The notes under the pieces are model-generated. The model searched no databases, was not told the DNA's origin, and worked only from the letters and a program-made list of their open reading frames with translations. Below, piece after piece: positions 53,037 to 63,934 of a stretch of DNA of 64,000 nt; the stretch's first letter is position 1; every line of letters begins with the position of its first letter. The position numbers and the translations under genes were made by a program. The stretch covers positions 72,873,006 through 72,937,005 of the forward strand of contig CP092877.1 of assembly GCA_030710605.1 (NCBI GenBank), written 5' to 3'. Origin of the DNA: Cordylochernes scorpioides. Taxonomy: Eukaryota > Arthropoda > Arachnida > Pseudoscorpiones > Chernetidae.

Positions 53037-53277
53037 GTCCATGCTCCTCCAGCTGTTTGATTATAAACAACAACCTCTCCCAAAGGTACTGTTTAGTACA
53101 TCTAATGCAAGCCAAAATGTGTTCTGGAGCTGCAGGTACCAAACTACATTTTGGACAAGTGGGATAAATTTTGTTATTATTTTCTTTCTTCAATAGCTTG
53201 AGATGGCCTGTTCTAAATCTTGTTAGTGTTGTTTGATGCTGTCTATTTCTGATGTTCAGAGCTCCTCCTGGGTTCAC
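53020..53277 (-). pseudogene. LINE ORF2 zinc-tail remnant, opposite strand
   Basis: Minus-strand frame of 85 residues: TTLTRFRTGHLKLLKK, then CPKCSLVPAAPEHILAC (C-x2-C-x8-H-x3-C), ending LEEHGLMEFV and stop. It is the same family as 60780-61090 and 850-1067. It meets the plus-strand LINE remnant tail to tail. Confidence 0.75.
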
Positions 53278-53279
53278 TC

Positions 53280-53935
53280 CACTGTACCAACTATGCTTAG
53301 GTGGGATCCTCCAGTTCTTTTTTATTCATGAATGTAAAGATCAAGAATGTAAAAGGGATGTAGGTAAATGTGAAACGGTTAAATTGAAGACCCGAGGCTA
53401 TAAACGTGTATCATACTGTGCTACATGAGATATTACATAAGGCGTTACACGAATCTGTCAGCGCCCTCTACAGCCACTAACCCTAATTAGAGCGTGTAAT
53501 GCAGAATGAAATACCCGCCATTTACATATGCTTTGTTATGCAAATCACGGGAGGGACCGTTGGTGGAGACCTATTTACATATAGCCATCCAGTCGTCTGA
53601 TGAATATTCCCCCCTTTTTGTTACGCAGACTCGGTGCGATTTTTTTTAGATCAGAGATTATCCGCGTTATCGTCTGCAAACAAATTTAATGATTGGCTAG
53701 TGTCGGAGTCACGTGATTGTTCCATAATGACCTCAATTCGAACCCCGATGGCACTGTTTTTTTTTAGAATGTCTCCATCTGCCAAGCGTTTACCAAATGC
53801 CACATCTTATTTATGCAACTAAAAAAAAAAGATATGCAATCACGCTAGTCTTATGGCGGCGAGTTTTAACGATATATATATATATAGGGACATTTAAATC
53901 GAGAATAAAACTTTAAAAAATCTTACTTAATACAG
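53280..53935. other. No recognisable gene
   Basis: Mixed sequence with a TA microsatellite at about 53870-53887. TTCGAACCCCGATGGCAC near 53735 recalls a tRNA T-arm on the minus strand, but no full fold is present. Confidence 0.4.
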
Positions 53936-53939
53936 ATAT

Positions 53940-55570
53940 TAGGGTCTTCGAGATAAGTAATAGGATACGGCCTGGTTATATAGGAATAAGAAGACCTGGT
54001 CACCAAAGGATATGTAAGAATCACGGTAAGCCCACGGGATAAGTAAGAAGATACAGACTGATACCGGTTGGCTCTGAAAGATCAAGAAGACCAGGTTCTG
54101 GTTGTTTACATCAGGATAAGTAAGAAGTCACGCTCTGGTTACCTCGGGATAAGTAATTATATAGATAAGTAAGATGACACGGCTTGGTACTGATTACCTC
54201 AGGATAGTTACGAAGACATGGCCAGGTTACCTCAGGATAAGACACAGCAAGGTACCCGTTACCTCAGGATAAGTAAGAAGACACGGCTTGGTTACCTCAG
54301 GATAAGAAGACACACGGCAAGGTACTGATTACCTCAGGATAAGTAAGATGACACGGCTTGGTACTGATTACCTAAAGATAAATACGAAGACACCGGCAGG
54401 TTACCTCAGGATAAGTAAGAAGACACACAGAAAGGTACTCGTTACTTCAGGATAAGTAAGAAGACACGGCTTGGTTACATTAGGATAAGAAGACACACGG
54501 CAAGGTACTGATTACCTCAGGATAAGTAAGATGACACGGCTTGGTACTGATTACCTCAAGATAAATACGAAGACACCGGCAGGTTACCTCAGGATAAGTA
54601 AGAAGACACACAGAAAGGTACTCGTTACTTCAGGATAAGTAAGAAGACACGGCTTGGTTACCTCAGGATAAGAAGACACACGGTGAGGTACTGATTACCT
54701 CAGGAGTAAGAAGACACGGCTTGGTACTGATTACCTCAAGATAAATACGAAGACACCGGCAGGTTACCTCAGGATAAGTAAGAAGACACACAGAAAGGTA
54801 CTCGTTACTTCAGGATAAGTAAGAAGACACGGCTTGGTTACATCAGGATAAGTGAGAAGACACACGACAAGGTACTGGTTACCTGGGGATAAGTAAGACG
54901 ACACGGCCTGACACTAGTTACTTCAGGATAAGTAAGAAGACACGGCTTGGAACTGGTTATCTTGGGATAAATACGAAGACACGGCTTGGTTACCTCAGGA
55001 TAAGTAAGAAGACACACGACAAGGTACTGGTTACCTGGGGATAAGTAAGACGACACGGCCTGACACTAGTTACTTCAGGATAAGTAAGAAGACACGGCTT
55101 GGAACTGGCTATCTTGGGATAAATACGAAGACACGGCTTGGTTACCTCAGGATAAGTAAGAAGACACACGACAAGGTACTGGTTACCTGGGGATAAGTAA
55201 GACGACACGGCCTGACACTAGTTGCTTCAGGATAAGTAAGAAGACACGGCTTGGAACTGGCTATCTTGGGATAAATACGAAGACACGGCTTGGTTACCTC
55301 AGGATAAGTAAGAAGACACACGGCTTGATACTGGTTACCTCAGGATAAGTAAGAAGACACAGCAAGCTTTTTGGTTGTATTGAGCTAGTTACTAACTGGC
55401 CATCTCCAGATAAGAAGACACACGGCAAGGCACTGGTTACCTCAGAATAAGTAAGAAGACACAGCAAGCTTTTTGGTTGTATTGAGCCAGTTACCAACTG
55501 GCCATCTCCAGATAAAAAGTCACACGGCAAGGTACTGGTTACCTCAGGATAAGTAAGAAGACACGTACTG
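53940..55570 (-). repeat. Minisatellite of the 33-bp family, expanded form
   Basis: Same monomer as 31380-32385 (CTCAGGATAAGTAAGAAGAC and ACGGCTTGGTTAC), with longer compound units. Blocks of about 150-175 bases recur, for example near 54340-54480 and 54510-54660, and near 54840-55160. A TTTTTGGTTGTATTGAGC insert occurs twice at 55368 and 55469. Frames are by-products. Bases 55570-55955 hold nothing recognisable. Confidence 0.9.
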
Positions 55571-55954
55571 TAAAAAAGCGCCACTTTACTCCCATGAAGT
55601 TGTGAAGTAGTACTCAAGGTCTCTCATAATATTTCTAAATCCTCTTCCATCATCACAGTAGCGATACATCACCAATTGCTGTAAAGTTGAGGGAATCAAT
55701 CGCATTCACCTAAACCTACATCGATCAATCTCATTGGACAATTCTTGAAGAATGGCCGACCAATGAACAGAAGGGATGAATTAGGCAAACTTTGCGGAAC
55801 TTTCGAAACTCGCGCGAGGGGCCTGAAGTGGCGAGAAAAAAATAAATATAATAATAAGAATGGAGGCCCAGGGCCCTTCGTGTCATCGCACAGGGCGTGT
55901 TTTCTGGGAACTTGGGGCCGCTTAGTAGGGTTCGTTGCTAGGGCTCGTGGATTG

Positions 55955-57700
55955 ATGTTTTGGTGATGATTAAAACCCTTTATTTTATGTACGATGTTTT
56001 GGTGATGTTTGAAATCGTATCTTTTCTGTACGATGTTTTGGTGATGTTTGAAACCCTTTATTTTATGTACGATGTTCCAATGTTGTTTCAAACTTCATCT
56101 TTTCTGTACGATGTTTTGGTGATGTTTGAAACCTTGTTTTTCTGTACGATGTTTTCGTGATGTTTGAAATCTTATCTTTTCTGTACGATGTTTTGGTGAT
56201 GTTTGAAATCTTATCTTTTCTGTACGATGTTTTGGTGATGTTTGAAATCTTTTCTTTTCTGTACGATGTTTTGGTGATGTTAGAAATCTTGTGTTTTCTG
56301 TACGATGTTTTGGTGATGTTTGAAACCTTGTGGTTTCTGTACGATGTTTTGGTGATGTTTGAAATCTTGTGTTTTCTGTACGATGTTTTAGTGATGTTTG
56401 AAACTTTATCTTTTCTCTACGATATTTTGGTGATGTTTGAAACCTTGTGTTTTCTGTACGATGTTTTGGTGATGTTTGAAATCTTATCTTTTCTGTACGA
56501 TGTTTTGGTGATATTTGAAACTTTATCTTTTCTGTACGATGTTTTGGTGATGTTTGAAATCTTGTGTTTTCTGTAAGATGTTTTGGTGATGTTTGAAATC
56601 TTATCTTTTCTGTACGATGTTTTGGTGATGTTTGAAATCTTATCTTTTCTGTACGATGTTTTGGTGATGTTTGAAACCTTGTTTTTCTGTACGATGTTTT
56701 AAATCTTGTGTTTTCTGTACGATGTTTTCGTGATGTTTGAAACCTTATCTTTTTTGTACGATGTTTTGGTGATGTTTGAAATCTTGTGTTTTCTGTACGA
56801 TGTTTTGGTGATGCTTGAAATCTTGTGTTTTCTGTTCGATGTTTTGGTGATGTTTGAAACTTTCCATTTTCTGTACGATGTTTTAGTGATGTTTGAAATC
56901 TTGTGTTTTCTGTACGATGTTTTGGTGATGTTTGAAATCTTGTGTTTTCTCTACGATGTTTTGGTGATGTTTGAAATCTTGTGTTTTCTGTACGATGTTT
57001 TGGTAATGTTTGAAACCTTGTGTATTCTGTACGATGTTTTGGTGATGTTTGAAACTTTCCATTTTCTGTACGATGTTTTGGTGATGTTTGAAATCTTGTG
57101 TTTTCTGTACGATGTTTTGGTGATGTTTGAAACCTTGTGTTTTCTGTACGATGTTTTGATGTTTGAAACCTTGTCTTTTCTGTACGATGTTTTGATGTTT
57201 GAAACCTTGTCTTTTCTGTACGATGTTTTGGTGATGTTTGAAACCCTTTATTTTCTGTACGATGTTTTGGTGATGTTTGAAATCTTGTGTTTTCTGTACG
57301 ATGTTTTGGTGATGTTTGAAATCTTGTGTTTTCTGTACGATGTTTTGGTGATGTTTGAAATCTTGTGTTTTCTGTACGATGTTTTGGTGTTGTTTGAAAC
57401 CTTATCTCTTCTGTACGATGTTTTGGTGATGTTTGAAATCTTATCTTTTCTGCACGATGTTTTGCTGATGTTTGAAACCTTGTGTTTTCTGTACGATGTT
57501 TTGGTGATGTTTGAAACCTTGTGTTTTCTGTACGATGTTTTGGTGATGTTTCAAACTTCATATTTTCTGTACGATGTTTTGGTGATGTTTCAAACTTCAT
57601 ATTTTCTGTACGATGTTTTGGTGATGTTTGAAACTTTATATTTTCTGTACAAAATTTCTATGTTGTTTGAAACCTATGTTTTTTAAAAAAGTTTTTATGA
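55955..57700. repeat. 39-bp minisatellite open on both strands
   Basis: About 45 units of GATGTTTTGGTGATGTTTGA followed by AACCTTGTGTTTTCTGTAC. As 39 is divisible by three and the unit is stop-free, a minus-strand frame of 501 residues (57600-56095) repeats FQTSPKHRTENTR and a plus-strand frame of 326 residues repeats FLYDVLVMFETLC. No start region, domain or unique flank was recognised, so this is treated as a minisatellite. Confidence 0.85.
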
Positions 57701-58735
57701 TGTTAGAAAACCTCCTATATTTTCTCTATATAATGTTTTGATGATGTTTAAAATTCTTTTTTTTCTGTATGGTGTTTGCCAAACGTATTTATAGATCTGT
57801 AGGAAATGTTTTCCACATTTTTCATAATCATTCTACAAATTATTCTACTTTTTATGGTAAAATTTCGAAAATAGCTCAAAAAGATGAATCACTTGAAAGA
57901 ATATATATACAGTAGAACCATGTTAAAAGAACCATTAGGTTATAACAATTACAATTCTAAAGTTCCAATTGTTTTAACCATTGTTATTTATTCTATTTTT
58001 ATTTCAACACACAAAACACGATATCCCGGTTAGAGATAATTACGTCGATTTACATTTTTATATATATAGAAGCAGTTATAAATATATTATACAAAACATT
58101 TTTTTTAAGAGAAACAATAATAATGGTATAACGGTCGTGGTTTGCTCGGAGGAGGAAAGCGAAGATTGAATGCGGCTGATTCCACACTAGCCCTCTCAAT
58201 GATATCTTAACCTTGACATATTCTAAACATTGGTACTTTAATTTAAATATTTAATCATGTACGGTTCCTTTTGCTCTGTATGTTTTTTTTTTTTTGTATA
58301 TATGGTTATATTTCTTTTTGTTTGGTTTTTCTTTCTTCTCTCTTTCCTTATTACTTCTTGTATTCTAGTTTTTACTTTTGAAATATCTTCCTTTCCTAAA
58401 TCCCGTAGAGGGGAATCATGTATTGGGCTGGATGCCCCAATAAAAGGCTTATGTGTGTGTAATAATGGTATAACCATTTAACATAGTGGTGCACTTGCAG
58501 TAAAATGAATAGCTAAATACCTACCATGATTATTATGACCTGTACCATGCGTTGTTGCTTATTCCTCAACCATTTAACAATAGGTATAACAACTTACAAT
58601 CTTGACTCTCCAAGTGAATTGGTTATAATGAAGGTCAATTGTATTTCGAATAAAGAACATAGTATGTATTTGTTCTGTTTTCAAAGAATGTATCGTATGG
58701 TATTTTATTTCTAACATTTTTCAAATTATAAAAAA
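57700..58735. other. Spacer with MITE-like and LINE 3' end pieces
   Basis: TACAGTAGAACCATG at 57909 resembles the left end of a pogo-like element, but the right end was not found. CGGCTGATTCCACACTAGCC at 58171 repeats the 18.6-19.4 kb unit. GGGCTGGATGCCCCAATAAA at 58427-58446 is another hairpin-AATAAA LINE end with a TGTG tail. A dispersed repeat follows at 58486-58570. Confidence 0.5.
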
Positions 58736-58737
58736 GG

Positions 58738-59225
58738 TATCTTCTTATCGTGCAACTGAAAGTTGCTGATGGCTTGCGCCATCTATCTGAAATATCAACA
58801 ACAACAACAAAAAGCCTTTATTTAGGGTCACTGACCCTATACAGGATTCACCAGAGGTATGCATAAGAACGAAGCAGTGAGACAAAGGAAACAACGATAT
58901 AGACAGAAGAAAAAGAAAAAAAAAACAAGAAAGAGAAAGAGGGAAGCAAGAAAAACAACACAAAAATAGTAGCAGTAAGAAAGTGAGGAATGAGTGTCAC
59001 TTGGCCTTCTTCTGAGATATGGACTTGTGGAAACCATAAAACGCCGTAGCAATATACTTATTCTGGGTCATATTGTCAATTATTGATGGAAGTGAAGCAC
59101 AGAGTTGCCCAGTTTTGAGCATAAGGGTTCTTCTTTCAGAGCAGAGCAATCAAAAATATTATCGGAAATATCAACTATTCTCGTTGATTTTTAATTATTC
59201 CAGAATTGGCCAATTCAACGGGAGT
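58738..59225 (+). mobile_element. Palindromic element E copy split by a LINE insertion
   Basis: TTATCGTGCAACTGAAAGTT and GATGGCTTGCGCCATCTAT lie left of the insert. ATATCAACTATTCTCG and TTATTCCAGAATTGGCCAA lie right. Joined, they match 51625-51725 on the opposite strand, apart from the short duplicated target. Confidence 0.75.
58800..59164 (-). mobile_element. LINE 3' fragment with 11-base TSD
   Basis: TSD GAAATATCAAC at 58789-58799 and 59165-59175. The insert is a close copy of 9765-10153: FDCSALKE-type C-terminus, AFYGFHKSISQKKAK and stop, GGGTCAGTGACCC hairpin, AATAAA and (GTT)n tail. Its 5' end lies within about six bases of the 5' end of the other copy. Confidence 0.85.
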
Positions 59226-59315
59226 TGAAGTACGTTGATATCTGAATAAACATCTTCTACACAAGAACATCTTTTTTGTTCTTTTATATTAACGCAATAT
59301 AGTAATGGTAATCAT

Positions 59316-59622
59316 CTTCTTCTTCTTTCTTATCTCCACACTAGGTGAAGTAGAATGCGTCTGCCTTTGTCATTAAGACCTGGAGCACTACTCAGTGGCA
59401 GGCTGACGTAGCTCCAATGGCCCCCTCTGACATGAGAAACAGACGCCATGTGTATAGCTGCTCCTAACATGGAGTACAAACGCTGCTCATTCTGTATCCC
59501 TGGATTAGGAGCCCTAACAGGGTACTATCAGCCGGGCCAGCTGAGCCCAGGTTTTTTAGTGAGCTTGTTACTGCTCCCCCTCCTCCTTTTTCATCCGGGC
59601 TTGGGACCGGCAAGGACGGAGT
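59316..59622 (-). mobile_element. Short non-autonomous retroposon, copy 2
   Basis: TSD TAATGGTAATCAT at 59303-59315 and 59623-59635. It begins AACTCCGTCCTTGCCGG and CCCAAGCCCGG on the minus strand, like copy 1 at 5713-6074, and ends in the TCTCC/(GAA)n tail. About 55 bases near the 3' hairpin are missing compared with copy 1. Confidence 0.75.
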
Positions 59623-59639
59623 TAATGGTAATCATAAAG

Positions 59640-60075
59640 TTGTTCTGTACATCCCTAACCGAAGTTATTCCTATCATTGTAAGGTGATACTACAATAGTG
59701 ACAGAACTATCAAGTAACTTTATCACCGCAAGAATTGGCATTCATTCTACCGTGACAGATTTGCTCTACCTCTTCCGTAGGGGGTCAGTAAAGGGGTGGA
59801 ATCAACCGTCCGTTTTTCTGACATCCGCTATTCTGGATTGAATACCGTATTAGATACTTCCTTTCTGTTAAAGAAAAATACTTCAATAGTCACATATTCT
59901 TTTAAAAATCAAATCCTTACAGTGAATACCAATAATCAAACGAGACTTACAGAAAAACATTCATTCAAGCAGAAAACTCAAAGCCAGATCATCTCTTTAT
60001 AAAAATATCGCTTCTCAGACACACAAAGTTTGGAGTGGGACGTTTCACAAGAGTGACATCCACGGCGTTAATTTA
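59640..60075. other. No recognisable gene
   Basis: AT-rich spacer. The 68-residue plus-strand frame at 59796-60002 has no known motif. Confidence 0.4.
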
Positions 60076-60079
60076 TAAT

Positions 60080-60150
60080 GTCACGAATAGTATTTGAATA
60101 AAAACATTTTATCGGGTAAAACCCGGGCATTGCCCGAGTCATTCAGTTAG
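60080..60150 (+). mobile_element. Helitron 3'-end fragment of the poly(G) family
   Basis: AATAGTATTTGAATAAAAAC, ATCGGGTAAAACCCGGGC and a GC hairpin lead to TTAG followed by T at 60151. This is the 3' end of the 14619 and 20604 Helitrons, in plus orientation, with the terminal C changed to T. The 5' part was not found. Confidence 0.65.
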
Positions 60151-60234
60151 TTTACCATAAAGAAGCCTCTCTCCCTCTAATTTATGAGTATCAACCTCCC
60201 GCAACTTTTTTTCAAATGTTATATATATATTATA

Positions 60235-60411
60235 CAGTTAAACCTGTCTATAGCGACCCCTCTTGGGACTCACCAAAATAGGGTGCTATAGAGAGGGAGT
60301 GCTATAGACAGGTCACTTTTAATGTAAATAGCATCGTACTACGTATTTAAAATCGGACGCTATAGAGAGGAAGGCGCTATTTAGAGGGGGCGCTATAGAC
60401 AGGTTTAACTG
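60235..60411. mobile_element. 177-bp pogo/Tigger-like MITE
   Basis: Ends CAGTTAAACCTGTCTATAGC and its complement, flanked by TA at 60233-60234 and 60412-60413. Internal GCTATAGAGAGG words repeat. Non-coding. Confidence 0.9.
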
Positions 60412-60479
60412 TACATGTACGTGTAATAGTCGAACTGCTTCACATGTTCATTTCACAGGTTTGTGGATTTCGATAAATT

Positions 60480-60660
60480 AAAAAAAAAGGTAATAAGACC
60501 CCTCAACTCTTTTTAATTAATTGAATAAAGTAGCTTTCGGACAAGCACTTTCTCAGCGAACTAGGTTTTTAGTTTACTGAGGAAGGGTTTGACCGAAAGC
60601 TACTTTATAAAATTAATAATTAAAAAAAAAGAATTGCGGCCTCTTATTACCTTTTTTGCT
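60480..60660. mobile_element. Palindromic element with hammerhead-like arms
   Basis: AAAAGGTAATAAGA at the left is mirrored by TCTTATTACCTTTT at the right, and TAAAGTAGCTTTCGG by CCGAAAGCTACTTTA. Each arm carries a hammerhead-like core: on plus, CTGAGGA (60577-60583, valid box), AGGGTTTGACC, GAAA (60595-60598), GCTA; on minus, CTGAGAA with G8 changed. Helix I pairs poorly. It is the same family as 27965-28052. Confidence 0.6.
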
Positions 60661-60683
60661 TTACATGGGTAGACCTGTGGTGT

Positions 60684-60760
60684 ACTTTCAGTAAAAGCGA
60701 TTGCTAGATATCCACCATGATTATCATGGCCTGTACCATGTGTTGTTGCTTATTCCTCAA
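60684..60760 (+). repeat. Dispersed repeat G
   Basis: CCACCATGATTATCATGGCC, then TGTACCATGTGTTGTTGCTT and ATTCCTCAA. Copies lie at 58486-58570 and, partly, 46210-46270. ATGATTATCAT is palindromic. No function assigned. Confidence 0.6.
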
Positions 60761-60779
60761 ATGGTTTAAACGATCTCCA

Positions 60780-61090
60780 TTAGGTTCCATTGTCTCAGCT
60801 TTTTTATTATAGTCCTGGGGTTTTCCCAGAGGTCTTTTTTGGAGGATTTGATACAATTCTATAGATGTTCAGGACTGGCTGGTTGGGAATCGCATTTGAA
60901 GCATTTCAGGAATGTTTTTGATTTTTCCATTAAATTTAAGCATTCTAAGATGTCCTGTTGGTAATCTTGTTATCGCCGTTTGTTCATCCCTAGTAAGGGA
61001 GTGTAAAGAAGATTCGTTAGAAATGGAGGTTGGGGTAGTACCATATGTACTATAGGGATAACTCTGCCGTAGCATAGTTACCCTAACATG
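60780..61090 (-). pseudogene. LINE ORF2 C-terminal remnant with frameshift
   Basis: Minus strand: TRDEQTAITRLPTGHLRMLK, then FNGKIKNIPE. After a shift it reads CFKCDSQPASPEHL, a stop, NCIKSSKKDLWENPR and TIIKKLRQWNLMEIV. The zinc motif C-x2-C-x8-H-x3-C is complete across the shift, but a stop lies inside it, so this is a dead copy. It resembles 53020-53277. Confidence 0.75.
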
Positions 61091-61690
61091 GCAGAAAACT
61101 ACCCTCTCGTGGCGGGGATACGCTACCCTGGACGCGAATCGATCGATGCCAGCCAATAACTCCGCGTGAAGAATCAGCGGCTTATACGCCATTCAAAAGG
61201 ATTGGGGTAATTGAATTTTTGCCCCGTTGGGAGCGGCAGCCAATAGGAGCGGCTTAATGACCATGTGATGGATCACGTGGGAGCAACTGGTGCAACTACG
61301 TGGGAACATGTCGAAATTGTCACCCCACGTGGTGTTAGACCCCTGGTAGAACGACCAGTATTCATCAAATTGTATGGGACTTGAGCCCAACCACACTCCT
61401 GAAGCACTGAACAAGCCCAACTGACATATAGAGGAACTTAGACCAACTTCAAACAGGTTCTACTCACACAGAGTATCAGCATAACAAACACTCACACAGG
61501 AGCACAACATAGCAAGCAACAACACAGAATCACAACTAATAAACACTCACACAGATGGCCAACACATCAAACACTCACACCTAACTCAACAGACCGTTTA
61601 ACTCAGTCCAGCAAACAGACAACCAAACACAAAACCATCCCAGCAGAAAACACACCGAAATACATCCAGCCCAATAAATACACACGAAAT
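61090..61690. other. No recognisable gene
   Basis: More balanced composition at 61090-61430, then CACACA-, CACTCACA- and AACACA-rich sequence leading into the 23-bp array. The minus-strand frame at 61193-61420 matches nothing I know. Confidence 0.4.
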
Positions 61691-62664
61691 CCTACCAGAA
61701 AACTATGCAGGGACCCAACAGAGAACTACACAGGGACCCAACAGACAACTACACAGGGACCCAACAGACAACACTACACATGACCCAACAGACAACCACA
61801 CAGGGACCCAACAGAGAACCCCCCCCCCCCCCCACACACACACACAGGGACCCAACAGACAACCCCCCACACAGGGACCCAACAGACAACCCCCCCACAC
61901 AGGGACCCAACAGACAACCACACAGGGACCCAACAGAGAGCTACACATGGACCCAACAGACAACAATACAGGGACCCAACAGACAACACAATACAGGGAC
62001 CCAACAGACAACCACACAGGGACCCAACAGACAACACACAGGGACCCAACAGACAACCACACAGGGACCCAACAGACAACCATACAGGGACCCAACAGAC
62101 AACCATACAAGGACCCAAAAGACAACCCCACACAGGGACCCAACTGACAACCACACAGGGACCCAACAGACAACCACACAGGGACCCAACAGACAATCAC
62201 ACAGGGACCCAACAGACAACCATACAGGGACCCAACAGACAACCACACAGGGTCCCAACAGACAACACACAGGGACCCAACAGACAACCACACAGGGACC
62301 CAACAGATAACCACACAGGGACCCAACAGACAACCACACAGGGACCCAACAGACATCCACACAGGAACCCAACAGACAACCCCACACAGTGAACCAACAG
62401 ACAACCACACAGGGACCCAACAGACAACCCCACACAGGGACCCAACAGACAACCCCACACAGGGACCCAACAGACAACCACACAGGGACCCAACAGACAA
62501 CCCCCCCCCCCCCCCCACACACACACAGTGACCCAACAGACAACCACACAGAGACCCAACAGACAACCCCACAGGGACCAAACAGACAACCACACAGGGA
62601 CCCAACAGACAACTCTACACATGGACTCAACAGACAACCACACAGGGAACCAACAGACAACCCC

Positions 62665-62695
<31 letters not shown>

Positions 62696-62765
62696 ACAGG
62701 GACCCAACAGACAACCACACAGGGACCCAACAGACAACCACACAGGGAACCAACCCAACAGACTC
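61690..62765 (+). repeat. 23-bp minisatellite with poly(C)/CA interruptions
   Basis: About 44 units of CAGGGACCCAACAGACAACC plus ACA. The monomer has no stop in any frame on either strand, so overlapping frames up to 300 residues exist. They are not genes. Three long C runs followed by (CA)n interrupt it, at about 61819-61846, 62501-62527 and 62660-62697. Confidence 0.95.
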
Positions 62766-63005
62766 CAATTTCACGGTCAAACTAGAAAGTTGGTAGCTGG
62801 CCAGCCACCAACCGGATCACCTTCATTCACAAGGTCCCGCCTCCCCTTAATGAGGAAACCTAACGAACGGCAAAAACTGAACGAAGCCTGGTGACTCCAG
62901 GTACAGCTATGGGCTCATGGCCGAGAAACCATTCAGAGCTGCTTCTCTACCACTAAGACGGCCTAGAGTATAGACGATATATCTAAGATCAGATTAACAG
63001 ACAAG
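62765..63005. other. Unique-looking spacer
   Basis: Mixed sequence between two arrays. No motif recognised. Confidence 0.4.
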
Positions 63006-63715
63006 AAAATGTACACCAAGTATAGACAATAAGTCTAGAAAATAGATAGACAAGAAAAAGTCCACACTAACTATAGACACAAATTCTAGGAAGACCATTA
63101 GACAAAAATATCCGCAATGACAAAACTGGCAGAATCACTAGACATGAAAATAAGCATGCCATGTACCACGAGACAAGAAAATGTACACTAAGTATAGACA
63201 ATAAGTCTAGCAAAGAGATAAACAAGAAAAAGGTCACACCAACTATAGACACAAATTCTAGGAAGATCATCAGTCAAAAATATCCGTAATGCCAAAACTG
63301 GCAAAATCACTAGAAATGAAAAGGAGCATGCCATGTACCACGAGACAAGAAAATGTACACTAAGTATAGACAATAAGTCTAGCAAAGAGATAGACAAGAA
63401 AAAGTCCACACCAACTATAGACACAAATTCTAGGAAGACCACCATGCAAAAATATCCGCAATGACAAAACTGGCAAAATCACTAGACATAAAAAAGCACA
63501 CCATGTACCACGAGACAAGAAAATGTAAACTAAGTATAGACAATAAGTCTAGCAAAGAGATAGACAAGAAAAAGTCCACACCAACTATAGACACAAATTC
63601 AAGGAAGACCACCATGAAAAAATATCCGCAATATCAAAACTGGCAAAATCACTAGACATGAAAAGAAGTATGCCATGTACCACGAGACAAGAATATGTAC
63701 ACGCCAAGCATAGTT
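63005..63715 (+). repeat. About 171-bp tandem repeat, four to five units
   Basis: Each unit has AAGAAAATGTACACTAAGTA, AGACAATAAGTCTAGCAAAG, TCCACACCAACTATAGACAC and GCATGCCATGTACCACGAGA. Starts fall near 63003, 63176, 63348, 63519 and 63691. ATAGACAATAAGTCTA is a small hairpin. Minus-strand frames of 60-85 residues are by-products. A degraded trace continues to about 63920. Confidence 0.9.
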
Positions 63716-63934
63716 GATTACTATCGGAAGACTACAATAAAATTAATTTTGAAAAAGTTTTAAAAAAGCTTTTATTAAAATGTAATAAAAAGGATAAAAT
63801 ATATATTTCATCTACCGTTTCATTGAATAATTAGACCAATCAGAAATTTTAAAAAGTCTTAAAGAAGGTGCACGTCAAGTAGAGAAAATAAGTCAAGGAT
63901 GTACAAGAATGTGCACCACTATAGAGGATCTTAA

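Noticed and set aside
55955-57700. Large two-strand frames as genes (501 and 326 residues)
   Set aside because: Both strands are open because the 39-bp unit is stop-free. There is no unique sequence, domain or start context.
61690-62765. Overlapping frames up to 300 residues
   Set aside because: The 23-bp unit has no stop in any frame, so frames appear on both strands and in all phases.
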